Shown piece by piece: positions 1 through 12,420 of a stretch of 64,000 nt of DNA. A program made the translations under genes and the position numbers. The notes beneath the pieces are model-generated. The model saw only the letters and a program-made list of their open reading frames with translations. It searched no databases and was not told where the DNA came from. This stretch comes from Paenirhodobacter hankyongi (GTDB lineage: Bacteria; Pseudomonadota; Alphaproteobacteria; Rhodobacterales; Rhodobacteraceae): the NCBI RefSeq assembly GCF_003664585.1, contig NZ_RCHI01000005.1, positions 124,001 to 188,000 of the forward strand, read 5' to 3'. Position 1 is the stretch's first letter. Every line of letters starts with the position of its first letter.

Positions 1-2
1 AG

Positions 3-128
3 CTTGTGCGCTTTGCGCTCTACGGTCAGCTGAACCTTGCCGCGCTTGGCTGGACGGTGCTGGCCTTCGCCCTCTTCTTCGGGCTGGCGCTCCTGGGTTA
101 CGAGCCCGCCCGCACCCGCTCGCGCTGA
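3..128 (+). CDS. C-terminal fragment of a membrane protein, probably ABC-2 type permease
   Basis: The window opens inside this gene; only the last 41 residues are present. They read as a final transmembrane helix (LGWTVLAFALFFGLALLGY) followed by a short basic tail ending in RTRSR and a TGA stop. A last helix with a basic tail is usual for ABC-2 exporter permeases, and such exporters are often encoded near PQQ alcohol dehydrogenase genes, which fits the neighbours. The fragment overlaps the 3' end of the convergent ATPase gene by 31 bp. The family assignment rests on very little sequence and could be wrong; the open frame and stop are clear. Confidence 0.5.
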   Translation, partial: LVRFALYGQLNLAALGWTVLAFALFFGLALLGYEPARTRSR

Positions 129-718
129 TCCTCGATCAGCCGCGCCGGCCGGCCGTCCAGCCGCGCGCGGCGGGTGGCAAGCGTCGCAAGTTCGTGCTCG
201 GCATGCGACGCCAAAACCACGGCCGGCCGGGTCTCGGCGATCAGCGCGGCGGTGAGGGCAAGCAGATCCTCGATCCGCTCGGCATCGAGCGAGGCGAAGG
301 GCTCGTCGAGGATCAGGAGTTCGGGGCGCCCGACGAAGGCGCGTGCAATCCCCACCCGCCGTGCCTGACCGAGTGAAAGCTGTCCGGGCCAGCGCCGCTC
401 CAGCCCAGCAAGGCCGACGCGGGCGAGCATCTCGGCGGCCTCGGCTGTCGTGGCGCCGGTCGGGATCGTGACATTGTCGATCACCCGTCGCCAGGGCATC
501 AGCGTCGGGCTCTGGAACACCATGGCGCGGCGGCCCGGCGCCTCGAGCCCCCCCTCGAAGCGGCGGTCGATGCCCGCGAGGATGCGCAGCAGCGTGCTTT
601 TGCCGGCCCCCGAGGGGCCCGAGATGCCCAGCACCTCGCCCGGCTCGACGCGCAGCCGCATCGGGCCGAGCACCTGGGTCGCACCGAAACTTTTCGCGGT
701 CAGATCGAGGGCGATCAT
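98..718 (-). CDS. ABC importer ATP-binding protein, SsuB/TauB type
   Basis: 206-residue ATPase of the nitrate/sulfonate/taurine importer family, powering uptake with the permease and binding protein just upstream. Walker A GPSGAGKS is at about residues 34-41, the signature is LSLGQ and Walker B is LLILDEP. The start at 718 is chosen because it forms an ATGA overlap with the permease stop and has GGAGG five bases upstream; an ATG four codons earlier (730) is possible. It is shorter than typical SsuB proteins (about 240-260), lacking much of the C-terminal region. The substrate is unknown; location beside PQQ-dehydrogenase accessory genes suggests something linked to alcohol oxidation rather than sulfonates, which is inference. 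Confidence 0.85.
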   Translation of the reverse strand: MIALDLTAKSFGATQVLGPMRLRVEPGEVLGISGPSGAGKSTLLRILAGIDRRFEGGLEAPGRRAMVFQSPTLMPWRRVIDNVTIPTGATTAEAAEMLARVGLAGLERRWPGQLSLGQARRVGIARAFVGRPELLILDEPFASLDAERIEDLLALTAALIAETRPAVVLASHAEHELATLATRRARLDGRPARLIEDQRERVRAGS

Positions 719-1527
719 TGCGTCCTCCATCTTGCGGCGCGCGCCGCGAGCGGCGCGATCAGCAGCGCCTCGAGCGCCAGCATGACCGCGACGAAGGCCA
801 GAGCATTCGCCAGAACCCCTGTGATATCAAACACCTGGAAGTCGAGGTGAAGGCGGAACCCGATGCCGTCCGAGCGTCCCAGGAACTCGACCACCAGCAC
901 GATCTTCCAGATCAGCGCCAGCCCCGCGCGCGCCGCCGACACCAGATGCGGCACCAGTTGCGGCAGGACGATGTGGCGCAGCCGTGCAAGCCACCCCATC
1001 CGGTAGACCTGTGCCATCGCGGCCAGGTCCGCGTCGAGCACCCGCACCCCCTCGCGCAGCATCAGCGTGACGAGCGGCACCTTGTTCAGCGCCACCGCGG
1101 CGATCGCCGCGCTCTCGTTCAGCCCGATCCAGAGGTAGCACAGCACGATGGTGACCAGCGCCGGGATGGTGTTGAAGACGGTGAGCCACGGATCGAGCCA
1201 GCGGTCGAGCCGCGGCATCAGGCCAAGGACGATTCCCGCCGCCGTCCCCGCCGCCATGGCGAGCACAAAGCTCAGCCCGACGCGGCGCAACGTGGCGGCC
1301 AGATCGGGCAGGATCGCCCCCGAGACGATCCCCTGCCAGAGCGCCGGCAGCACCTGCTGTGGCCCGGGCGCGCGCAGCGGATCGGCGAGAAGCGCCGACA
1401 GCCCGGCCCAGAGCAGCACCAGCACGGCCAGCGAGGCCAGCACGCGGAACAGGCCGCGCAGCGAGGGCGGTTTCGGCACCTCGCTGCGCGCCGTCCGGGC
1501 CAGCCCTGTGCGTGCGACGCTGCTCAT
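715..1527 (-). CDS. ABC importer permease, SsuC/TauC type
   Basis: 270-residue inner-membrane permease of the binding-protein-dependent importer family. About six hydrophobic segments are visible, with the first near residues 28-47. The region around residues 190-215 (MGWLARLRHIVLPQLVPHLV) matches the EAA loop that contacts the ATPase. The start at 1527 lies four bases after the stop of the binding-protein gene, so the three genes form one minus-strand operon: binding protein, permease, ATPase. The substrate cannot be read from the sequence. Confidence 0.87.
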   Translation of the reverse strand: MSSVARTGLARTARSEVPKPPSLRGLFRVLASLAVLVLLWAGLSALLADPLRAPGPQQVLPALWQGIVSGAILPDLAATLRRVGLSFVLAMAAGTAAGIVLGLMPRLDRWLDPWLTVFNTIPALVTIVLCYLWIGLNESAAIAAVALNKVPLVTLMLREGVRVLDADLAAMAQVYRMGWLARLRHIVLPQLVPHLVSAARAGLALIWKIVLVVEFLGRSDGIGFRLHLDFQVFDITGVLANALAFVAVMLALEALLIAPLAARAARWRTQ

Positions 1528-1531
1528 CGGC

Positions 1532-2503
1532 TCAGTCCGGCAGGAACACGCCGGGCGGCAGCGCCGTCGCCGGGCCCACAAGATCGGCCCCGCCCAGCAC
1601 CGCCATCAGCGCGAACATCTTCGCCGCCGCCGCCTCGTCGACCGGGCCCGGTGCCGGAATGCCGGCACGATAGCCCGCGACCAGCGCCGCATATTGCGCG
1701 TCGTCCTGCGCCTTCATCAGCGGCCGCAGCCGGTCGAAGGCGGTGTCATCCGTGGCAAGCCGCGCCTTCGCCGCGCGCGAGGCCTGCGCCAGCGCCGCAA
1801 CCAGCGCGGGCTTTTCCTCGACCAGCTTTCCCGAGACGACATAGCCGAGCAGCGGCGTTTCGGGATCAAGGCCAAGCGCCTGCGCCGCCTCGGCAACCGA
1901 GATCAGCTGCCGCATCCCCGCGGCCTGCATCTTGGCGTTGAAATGCCAGAAGTTGATCGCCGCATCGACCTCGCCCGAAAGCCCGGCCTGCAGGATCAAG
2001 GGCGGCGCGCCAAAGACCTGCTCGGTCTCCTTCGCCAGATCGAAGCCGCCCGCCTGCAGTGCCCAGGCCCGCAGCACGAGCCAGCTCTTGTCCAGCGGCC
2101 CGCCCGCGATGCCGATCTTTTTCCCTTTCAGATCGGTCACTTCCTGGACGGAGCTGTCAGCGCGCACGAACATGCCGCCGACCGCCTTCGAATAGGGCAG
2201 GAAGCGGTAATCCTGTCCCGTCGCCCGCATCCGCGCGACCCAGAACCAGTCCGTCACGATCGCATCGGCCGTACCGCCCTGCAGCGCCACCTGCGCCGCC
2301 GGATTGCCCGCGACCGGCATCACCGCAAGGGTGAACCCCGCCGCCCGGTCGAGCCCGTAATGGCGGATGGTGTCGAGCTCCCAATTGACCGTGCCGCCCT
2401 CGAGCGCGGCCACCGTCAGCACCGGCAGATCCTGAGCCTGGGCGGCGCCAAGGCCAAGGCCAAGCGCCAGCACCGCAAAAACGCGGCCAATCCGATGAAA
2501 CAT
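1532..2503 (-). CDS. ABC importer periplasmic binding protein, SsuA/NMT1-like
   Basis: 323-residue periplasmic solute-binding protein and first gene of the importer operon. An N-terminal signal peptide is visible (MFHRIGRVFAVLALGLGLGAAQAQ), with cleavage likely after AQA. The body contains the two-lobe NMT1/SsuA-like pattern, including DAIVTDWFW and DLKGKKIGIAGGPLDKSW. The start at 2503 is set by a strong GGGAGGA ribosome site and by the signal peptide. The gene is divergent from the cytochrome c / XoxJ pair across about 205 bp, so the two units may share control. The ligand is unknown; a role in methanol or alcohol metabolism is inferred from position only. Confidence 0.85.
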   Translation of the reverse strand: MFHRIGRVFAVLALGLGLGAAQAQDLPVLTVAALEGGTVNWELDTIRHYGLDRAAGFTLAVMPVAGNPAAQVALQGGTADAIVTDWFWVARMRATGQDYRFLPYSKAVGGMFVRADSSVQEVTDLKGKKIGIAGGPLDKSWLVLRAWALQAGGFDLAKETEQVFGAPPLILQAGLSGEVDAAINFWHFNAKMQAAGMRQLISVAEAAQALGLDPETPLLGYVVSGKLVEEKPALVAALAQASRAAKARLATDDTAFDRLRPLMKAQDDAQYAALVAGYRAGIPAPGPVDEAAAAKMFALMAVLGGADLVGPATALPPGVFLPD

Positions 2504-2708
2504 CCTGTCCTCCCCGCCCGCGCAAGGGTGCGGGCCCTCCGTCACCCACCCTAGGGGGCGGGCCGTGCGGGGCCTATTAGACCAATGGCCAATACGCCGC
2601 CCCACCCGGATCAGGCAGACTCGCCGCAGATCCCGACGAAGGTCGAATGGCAGCGATGCCGCAACGCAGCTTATGTCGGGAAACACGAGGATCGAGAGGG
2701 AGGGAGAC
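2504..2708. promoter_or_regulatory. Divergent promoter region, importer operon / PQQ cytochrome operon
   Basis: 205-bp spacer between two divergent operons. It contains the Shine-Dalgarno sequences of both first genes and must hold both promoters. A short inverted element around CCAATGGCCAATAC near 2580-2594 is the only local symmetry I noticed. No clear -10/-35 pair or known operator could be assigned. Confidence 0.45.
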
Positions 2709-3398
2709 ATGCTCGATGTCCGCACCCGCCGCCTGCTGGCGGCACTGACGATGGCCGGGCTGATCGCCCCCGTCCAGCTTTGGGCGCATGGCGATGTGGC
2801 ACCGCAGCCGGTGAACACCGACGCCCTGCCCGAGGTGGGCGAAGACTGGCTGACCGAGAACCCCTATCGCGCCGACAAGGCCGGCGAGGAGGTCTGGGCC
2901 AAGGCCGTGCAGATCGGCGATTCCGGCTTCAACCAGAACTGTGCGCGCTGCCACGGTCTGGGCGCCGTGTCGGGCGGTCTGGCCCCCGACCTGCGCTATC
3001 TCGAGGCGAACGAGAGCGGCGACGAGTGGTTTGTCGAGCGTTTCCAGCACGGCTTCACCCAGAACGGCACCACCAAGATGCCGGCCTTCGGTGAGGTTCT
3101 GGGGCAGAAGGCCGGCTGGGCGATCCGCACCTATATCGAGACCCGTCCCGAGGACGGCGCGCTTGATGCCCATTCGGCGCGGCTTCATGCGATCCGCGAC
3201 GAGCTGATGAAGGGCGAAGGCGACGAGGCGGCGATCAAGGCCGAGCTGAGCGAGATCGCCTCGCAGGTCGCCACCGCTTCGGGGGCGCCGGTGGCCGACA
3301 GCGCGGTCAGCCGCGCCGCCGCCGCCCTCACCTCGGATCCGGCAAGCTTCAAGCACGCCGCCGAGGTGCTGACCATCGGCCTCTCCGCGGCGGAGTGA
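2709..3398 (+). CDS. c-type cytochrome, PedF/XoxG-like electron acceptor for a PQQ dehydrogenase
   Basis: 229-residue periplasmic monoheme cytochrome c. Residues 1-26 form a signal peptide ending in WAH; the heme motif CARCH follows at about residue 79, and KMPAF about 45 residues later is the likely methionine axial ligand. Length and the PQPVNTDALPEVG start of the mature part match the c-550 PedF family, which takes electrons from quinoprotein ethanol or methanol dehydrogenases. The start at 2709 follows an AGGGAGG ribosome site; upstream in-frame starts lack one. The next gene, a MoxJ/XoxJ homologue three bases downstream, supports the assignment. No dehydrogenase gene is visible in the window. 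Confidence 0.82.
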   Translation: MLDVRTRRLLAALTMAGLIAPVQLWAHGDVAPQPVNTDALPEVGEDWLTENPYRADKAGEEVWAKAVQIGDSGFNQNCARCHGLGAVSGGLAPDLRYLEANESGDEWFVERFQHGFTQNGTTKMPAFGEVLGQKAGWAIRTYIETRPEDGALDAHSARLHAIRDELMKGEGDEAAIKAELSEIASQVATASGAPVADSAVSRAAAALTSDPASFKHAAEVLTIGLSAAE

Positions 3399-3401
3399 GC
3401 C

Positions 3402-4310
3402 ATGGCCCGTCTCACGCGGCGGGGGCTGGTTCTTGCGGCGGTGCTGGGCGGGCTGGGTCTTGTGCCCGGCCTTGCCCATGCCGCCTGCAAGGGTGTCGCC
3501 CCGGATCAGAAGCCGCAAAACACCTTTGCGCAGGATATCGGCCGCTCGCTTGACCAGATCCGCGAGGACGGCTGGATGGAATTCGCGCTCTACGACGATT
3601 TCCGCCCCTGGTCCTGGTCGGAGGATGGCACGCCGCGCGGCATCGACGTCGACTTGGCCAATCTGATCGCCGCCGATCTCGGGGTGAAGGCGCGCATCCG
3701 TCTGGTGACCTCGAGCGAGACGCTTGATGCCGATCTGCTGAACTATGTCTACAAGGGCGCGACGGTCGGCGGCCGGGTTTCCGACGTCATGCTGCACGTG
3801 CCCTATGACGTTGAATATGCGTGCCGTTTCGATCAGGTGGTGTTCACCGGCCAATACGCGGTCGAGCGGCTGGCGATCGCCTATGGCACGGCGGATTACC
3901 CCGAGAAGGGCCCGGTGCCGGCGGTGTTCCGCTTCGATCCGGTCGGGGTCGAGAATGACTCGATCTCGGATTTCTTCCTGACCTCGGTGGCGCATGGGGC
4001 GACGGCCGACAAGGTGCACCGCTACAAGAGCACGGCGGCCGCGATGGCAGGGCTTTCGGCGCATGAGGTGATGGCGGTGATGGGCCCGCGCGCGGAACTC
4101 GATGCGAACCTTGCACCGGGGCTCGCGGTGCATGAGCCGCCGCTTCTGGGGCTAGCGAAGTCGAAATGGACGCTCGGCGCGGCGATCTCGCTGCAGCATC
4201 GGCCGCTTGCCTATGCGGTCGACGATGCGGTGGCCTCGGCGCTGGAAGACGGCCGGATTGCCGCGATCTTCGCCGGATATGGCGTCGATTTCCGCCCGCC
4301 GGAGCGCTGA
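3402..4310 (+). CDS. MoxJ/XoxJ-like periplasmic binding protein of quinoprotein dehydrogenases
   Basis: 302-residue secreted protein with a basic N terminus and signal peptide ending near AHAA. The mature protein has a type-2 solute-binding fold signature: WMEFALYDDFRPWSW, GIDVDLANLIAADLG and DVMLHVPYDVEY. This is the pattern of the quinoprotein-dehydrogenase-associated binding proteins (MoxJ, XoxJ), thought to help mature or bind the dehydrogenase rather than import a solute. It starts three bases after the cytochrome stop, forming a two-gene operon. A GACGGGGTT hairpin follows its stop. The exact function of this family is still debated. Confidence 0.82.
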   Translation: MARLTRRGLVLAAVLGGLGLVPGLAHAACKGVAPDQKPQNTFAQDIGRSLDQIREDGWMEFALYDDFRPWSWSEDGTPRGIDVDLANLIAADLGVKARIRLVTSSETLDADLLNYVYKGATVGGRVSDVMLHVPYDVEYACRFDQVVFTGQYAVERLAIAYGTADYPEKGPVPAVFRFDPVGVENDSISDFFLTSVAHGATADKVHRYKSTAAAMAGLSAHEVMAVMGPRAELDANLAPGLAVHEPPLLGLAKSKWTLGAAISLQHRPLAYAVDDAVASALEDGRIAAIFAGYGVDFRPPER

Positions 4311-4330
4311 GACGGGGTTTCAACCCTGTC
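4311..4330. terminator. Hairpin between convergent genes
   Basis: GACGGGGT pairs with ACCCTGTC around a four-base loop (one G-T pair) directly after the XoxJ-like stop and 10 bp before the convergent apbE stop. No long T-run follows on either strand, so it may be a weak terminator only. Confidence 0.4.
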
Positions 4331-4339
4331 TCGCAACCC

Positions 4340-5197
4340 TCAGATCACGCTCAGGTTTCCATCGAAATCGATCAGTGTCACCGCGCCGAGCCCTAGCTCG
4401 GCGCGGGCCTTTTCGATGGCGCGTGCGTCCATCAGCACGAAAGCGGTCGAGGCGGCATCGCAGAGCATGGCACTTTCGCCCTCGACGCTGACGGTGGACC
4501 AGTGCGGCGCCTCGCCCCGCGGCCCGAGGATATGGCTGCCGCCCGGCAGGGGCAGCGCCGCGGGGCTCGAGGTCGCCATCGCCCGCGGTCCGCCCGAACC
4601 GATCTCGCGCGTTCCGAGCATCCCTGCCGCCGGGTCTTCGATGCCCAGCCGATAGGGGCCGCCAAGTGCCGCATACTCGCCCATGTCGATCAGGCAATCG
4701 GTCAGCCCGGCCTTCGCCAGCAGCGCGGCGATGCGGTCGGCGGCATGGCCCTGAACGATGCCGTTGAGGGTCAGCCCCTGCCCTGTTCCAAGCCGAATTT
4801 CAGACGCGATTTCAATGCGGTCAAACCCGATGCTGGCACGTTCTGCGCGGCCGTCTTCGCCCCGCGCCAGCGCCTGCCAAAGCGGCTGAACCGTGGGGTC
4901 GAAGGTGCCGCCGGTCGCCGCATGGACCCGGGCGGCACAGGCCAGAACCGTACGCATCCGGTCCGATCCCGGCCCGTGGCCCGCGGCGTTGAGGCGCGTG
5001 AGCTCGCTGTCGCGGTAGAGCGAAAAACTCGCCTCGATGGCCGCGATTTCGGCCAGCACCGTGGCCATCGGCGCCTCGCCCGCAAGCTTCAGGGAGACAT
5101 CTGCGCCGAAGGCTTCTCCTCGCCATTCGCTCGCCGTGGCCGGTTGGCCGGCCAGCGCCGCCCCGGCGCAGATCTGCAGGAACCGCCGTCGCTTCAT
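4340..5197 (-). CDS. apbE: FAD:protein FMN transferase (ApbE family)
   Basis: 285-residue enzyme that attaches FMN from FAD covalently to a threonine of membrane flavoproteins in the periplasm. It starts with a twin-arginine-like leader (MKRRRFLQICAGAALAG). ApbE features include FSLYRDSELTRLN, the TGGTFDPTV segment, the GIVQGHAADR region and LIDMGEYAALGG, all in the expected order; a C-terminal DAASTAFVLM segment matches the conserved catalytic/metal-binding end. Its start codon overlaps the stop of the NosR-like gene by ATGA, so the neighbour is the obvious substrate. NosX of nitrous oxide clusters belongs to the same family. Confidence 0.9.
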   Translation of the reverse strand: MKRRRFLQICAGAALAGQPATASEWRGEAFGADVSLKLAGEAPMATVLAEIAAIEASFSLYRDSELTRLNAAGHGPGSDRMRTVLACAARVHAATGGTFDPTVQPLWQALARGEDGRAERASIGFDRIEIASEIRLGTGQGLTLNGIVQGHAADRIAALLAKAGLTDCLIDMGEYAALGGPYRLGIEDPAAGMLGTREIGSGGPRAMATSSPAALPLPGGSHILGPRGEAPHWSTVSVEGESAMLCDAASTAFVLMDARAIEKARAELGLGAVTLIDFDGNLSVI

Positions 5198-7242
5198 GTC
5201 GCCCTCCGGTTACGCCGCGCGGCCAGGACAAGCGGCACGCAGGTGGCCGGATCGTCATGGATCTTTACGCAGTCAAGGCATTGGAAACACTCGGAATAGC
5301 GGATCTCTCCGGTCTTCGCGATGGCGCCGTAGCGACAGCGCACGCGGCACAGCTGGCACGGCGTGCCGCATTCCGCCCGCCGCGGGATCCAGCGCCGCAG
5401 CCGCAAGAGCCCGCCCACCCGCATCGCCGCGCCGAGCGGGCACAGCGAGCGGCAGAAGCCCTTGAACCAGACCATCGAGACGGCAAGCCAGCCGCCCGCC
5501 CACAGCACATAGGGCCAGGGCCGGTCGAAATGCACGGTGATCGCGGTCTTGAAGGGCTCGACCTCGGCGGCGGTCTCGGCGTGCTCGGGCGCCGCGATCG
5601 CAACGGCGATCAGCGCAGTGAGCGCCACGGGGCCGGTCCAGAGCAGCGCACGCGCCAGGCTGGCCGGCGGTTCCACCTGAGGAAGGCGGAGCAAGCGCCC
5701 GAGATGATGCGCAAATTCCTGCAGCGCGCCAAAGGGGCACAGCCAGCCGCAGAAGAAGCCGCGGCCCCAGAGCAGAAAGCCGAGGATCGCCGCGGCCCAG
5801 ACCAGCAGGCCGAAGGGATCGTAGAGCAGCACCTCGAGCCCGCCCGCCGTCATGCCGCGGATAACCGCAAGGAGCGTCACCACGGACAGCTGCCCCTGCC
5901 CCCAGAATCCAATGAATCCAATGACGAAGGCCAGGATGCTCAGGCGCACCGGGGTGAAGGCGCGCAGCCCCGCCAGACGCGACTGCGCCAGCAGCACCGC
6001 GATCAGCACGGTGAGAAAACCGGCGAGAACCTTCAGATCCGTTGCCCGGTTGCGCAACGCCTCGCCAAAGGGCGAAAGCTGCTTCGGGGCTTCGGGCCGG
6101 ACGAAGAAGCGCTCGGGCGTCTGCAGCGCCACGGTGAAATGCGTCGTGCCCACCTCGGGTTGGAACTGACCGTGCAGTCGCACCGCCTGCAGCGACAGCT
6201 GCCACTCCCGCGTCGGATCGAAGCCCAGACGGCGGTCTAGGCGGACGATCATTTTCGTTGCATCGCCAAGATCTTGCGGAACGTCCTTCGCAAGATCCGG
6301 CAAGATGTCGGCATCGCGCAGCGCCAGCGGCAATCCGTCCTGCGTGGCCGAGATCCGGTCCGGCGCGGTGTTGCGCACGAAATCTTCGGACACCAGCCCG
6401 TGCCGCCCGGCCTCGATCAGCAGATAGAGCTCGTCGTCGGGCGCACGGGCGGCAAAACGCTGCACCTCGGCCAAGGTCCCGGGCGCCAGCACCGCGCGCG
6501 CGATCGACGGTGGGCCAAGGTCGACGGCATAGAGGTCGATGAAGGGGGCGTCCGGATCGCCGCCCGCACCGTCACCGGCCCAGAGGGTGCCGGCGAACGC
6601 CGCATCAAGCTGTCCTTCCGTGACCACAAGACGGGTTACAAGGCCCTGATTTAGAATATCTTTCCAGTCGAGTGCCTCATCCAGTTCCGGGTCCGGCCGC
6701 GGCGGCGGTCCGGCCGAGATGCCCTGCATCTTCTCGCGCGCGACGGCAAGCGTGGCCGCCAGGATCGATTCATGCGCGATCCGGACCGAGGCAGTCGCCT
6801 TCGTCACCCCGTCGAGATAGACATTGTCCGAGGCCGCCGCGCCCGAGCCATAGGGCGTGCCCACCACCAGCGGCTCGCTGATCGCGTGGCCGCGATACTG
6901 TTCGAGAAAGGCGCGGAACGGGGCCTCGCCCAGCCCCGAAACGAAGATCGGCTCGTTTTGCGAGACCAGCCGAACGTCGATGAAACGCCCCTCGCGATCG
7001 AGCATCACCAGCATGTCGATGGGCTGGCCCGAAAATCCCGGAAGCGGCGCCAAAGGCCCGGTTTCAAACACATATCCGGCCTCGCCGCCACCCGAGTTCA
7101 GCAGCGTCCAGACGCCCTTGTCATTGACCGGCGCGCCAAGCGCATAGGGCGCGACGATCATCGGCTCGAGCGCGTCACGCGTCAGCGGCGCCGCAAGCAG
7201 CGGTGTGGCGAGCAAGAACCATATGAAAAACGCGCGGATCAT
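5194..7242 (-). CDS. NosR/NirI-like membrane iron-sulfur flavoprotein
   Basis: 682 residues. A signal peptide (MIRAFFIWFLLATPLLAAP) leads into a periplasmic FMN-binding domain containing DGVTKATAS at about residues 144-152, where a threonine is the expected ApbE flavinylation site. About five transmembrane helices follow. The cytoplasmic part carries two CxxxCP motifs (CGWLCP, CRSLCP) and a ferredoxin-like tail CGTPCQLCRVRC plus CFQCLDC, enough for two 4Fe-4S clusters. This is the NosR/NirI architecture, which passes electrons from quinol to periplasmic acceptors. No nosZDFYL genes are present; the neighbours are apbE and PQQ-dehydrogenase accessory genes. An AT-rich stretch lies near 6647-6664. 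Confidence 0.87.
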   Translation of the reverse strand: MIRAFFIWFLLATPLLAAPLTRDALEPMIVAPYALGAPVNDKGVWTLLNSGGGEAGYVFETGPLAPLPGFSGQPIDMLVMLDREGRFIDVRLVSQNEPIFVSGLGEAPFRAFLEQYRGHAISEPLVVGTPYGSGAAASDNVYLDGVTKATASVRIAHESILAATLAVAREKMQGISAGPPPRPDPELDEALDWKDILNQGLVTRLVVTEGQLDAAFAGTLWAGDGAGGDPDAPFIDLYAVDLGPPSIARAVLAPGTLAEVQRFAARAPDDELYLLIEAGRHGLVSEDFVRNTAPDRISATQDGLPLALRDADILPDLAKDVPQDLGDATKMIVRLDRRLGFDPTREWQLSLQAVRLHGQFQPEVGTTHFTVALQTPERFFVRPEAPKQLSPFGEALRNRATDLKVLAGFLTVLIAVLLAQSRLAGLRAFTPVRLSILAFVIGFIGFWGQGQLSVVTLLAVIRGMTAGGLEVLLYDPFGLLVWAAAILGFLLWGRGFFCGWLCPFGALQEFAHHLGRLLRLPQVEPPASLARALLWTGPVALTALIAVAIAAPEHAETAAEVEPFKTAITVHFDRPWPYVLWAGGWLAVSMVWFKGFCRSLCPLGAAMRVGGLLRLRRWIPRRAECGTPCQLCRVRCRYGAIAKTGEIRYSECFQCLDCVKIHDDPATCVPLVLAARRNRRAT

Positions 7243-7289
7243 GGCGTCAGCCTATCCGCGCGTCGGGGTTTGACTATTCGACCTAAGTC

Positions 7290-10926
<3,637 letters not shown>

Positions 10927-10930
<4 letters not shown>

Positions 10931-12363
10931 GACGGCTGCACGAGACTGTCGAACAGGGCGGCATAGGCGGCGGCCGAACGGTCCCAGCCCCAGTCGGCCT
11001 TCATTGCGCGCCGCACCATCGCATTCCATCCCTTGCTGTCCTGGTAGAGGGACACGAGTTTACGCAAGGCCTGCTGCAGCGCAAGGGCGTCGACGGGATG
11101 GAAGACGATGCCGGTTGCGGCATTGGCCGCCTCGGTCGCCGGGGTGGCGCCGATCACGGTGTCAAAGAGCCCCCCCACGGCCGAAACCACCGGCACGCAG
11201 CCATAGCGCAGCCCGTAGAGCTGGGTCAGGCCGCAGGGCTCGAAGCGCGAGGGCACCAGCACCGCGTCGCCGCCGGCGAACATGCGGTGGCTCAGCACCT
11301 CGTCATAGCCGATGCGCACGCCGACCCGGTCGGGATAACGCTCGGCGATGGCACGCATCTCCTGCTCGGCCCAGCCGTCGCCAGAGCCCAGCACGCACAG
11401 ACCGCCGCCCAGCCGGACGAAATCGTCGATCACCCGCGGCAGCAGGTCGATGCCCTTTTGCGGCGTCAGCCGCGACACCAGCACGGCAAGCGGACCGGGA
11501 AGATCCGGGTCGAGGCCGAATTCCGCGAGCAGGGCCGCGCGGTTGCGCCCCTTCGCGGCCAGCCGCGGCACCGAGAACGGCACCACCGCGGGATCGGTCG
11601 CCGGGTCCCAGACGGTCTGGTCGATGCCGTTCAGGATGCCATGCATGGCCGTCGCCCGCGCCTGGATCACGCCGTCGAGGCCAAGACCGAACTCGCCGCG
11701 CATCAGCTCCTCGGCATAGCGCGGGCTGACGGTGGTGATCGCGCTCGCGGCCATCATCCCCGCCTTGAGCATCGAGATGTCGCCCCAGAACTCGTAGCCG
11801 TCGGGGTGGAACCATTCATGCGGCAGGCGCAGCGCGCCCATCTTCGCGGTGCTGACGCGGCCCTGGAAGGCGATGTTATGGATCGTCAGCACGCTCGGCA
11901 CATCGACGCCCCAATAGCGCAGATAGGCCGGCGCCAGCGCGCCCTGCCAGTCATGGGCATGCACGATCTCGGGCTTCCAGCCCTCGACCCCGTCGCGCGC
12001 GATCACCGCCGCGGCCCAGCCAAGCGCGGCGAAGCGTTCGGCATTGTCCCAGTAGTCGCCATGGGCATCGGAATAGGGTCCGCCCGCCCGATCGAAGAGA
12101 TGCGGTGCGTCAAGCGCCATCACCTCGACCCCGTCGACGGTGCCCAGATAGACCTCGCCCAGACCGCCGAAGAAATCCTCCTCGGCCCAGACCATGTCCC
12201 TGCGGCCGATGCGCGTCATCACCGCCGGATAGCCCGGCACCAGCAGACGGGTGTGCCAGCCCTGCCCGGCCAGCGCCGCCGGCAGCGCGCCCACCACGTC
12301 GGCAAGCCCGCCGGTCTTGACCAGCGGAACCGCTTCCGATGCCACAGAAAGAACCCGTTTCAT
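10927..12363 (-). CDS. glgA: Glycogen synthase
   Basis: 478-residue GT5 enzyme that adds glucose from ADP-glucose to the glycogen chain. The N terminus MKRVLSVASEAVPLVKTGGLADVVGALP contains the KTGGL motif that binds ADP-glucose; a second nucleotide-binding region holds SRFEPCGLTQLYGLRYG with the conserved glutamate. Length matches GlgA of other bacteria (about 475-485). It lies 57 bp downstream of glgC and is coupled to glgX by an ATGA overlap. Confidence 0.96.
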
Positions 12364-12420
12364 GCGTCTCCCTTTCGCCGTGTTCGGGATGGCGCGGCGG
12401 CCCTAAGGTCGCCGCCGGTG

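Noticed and set aside
98-2503. Calling the importer a taurine or alkanesulfonate transporter
   Set aside because: Family membership is clear but substrates in this family vary widely; no sulfonate-oxidising gene is nearby.
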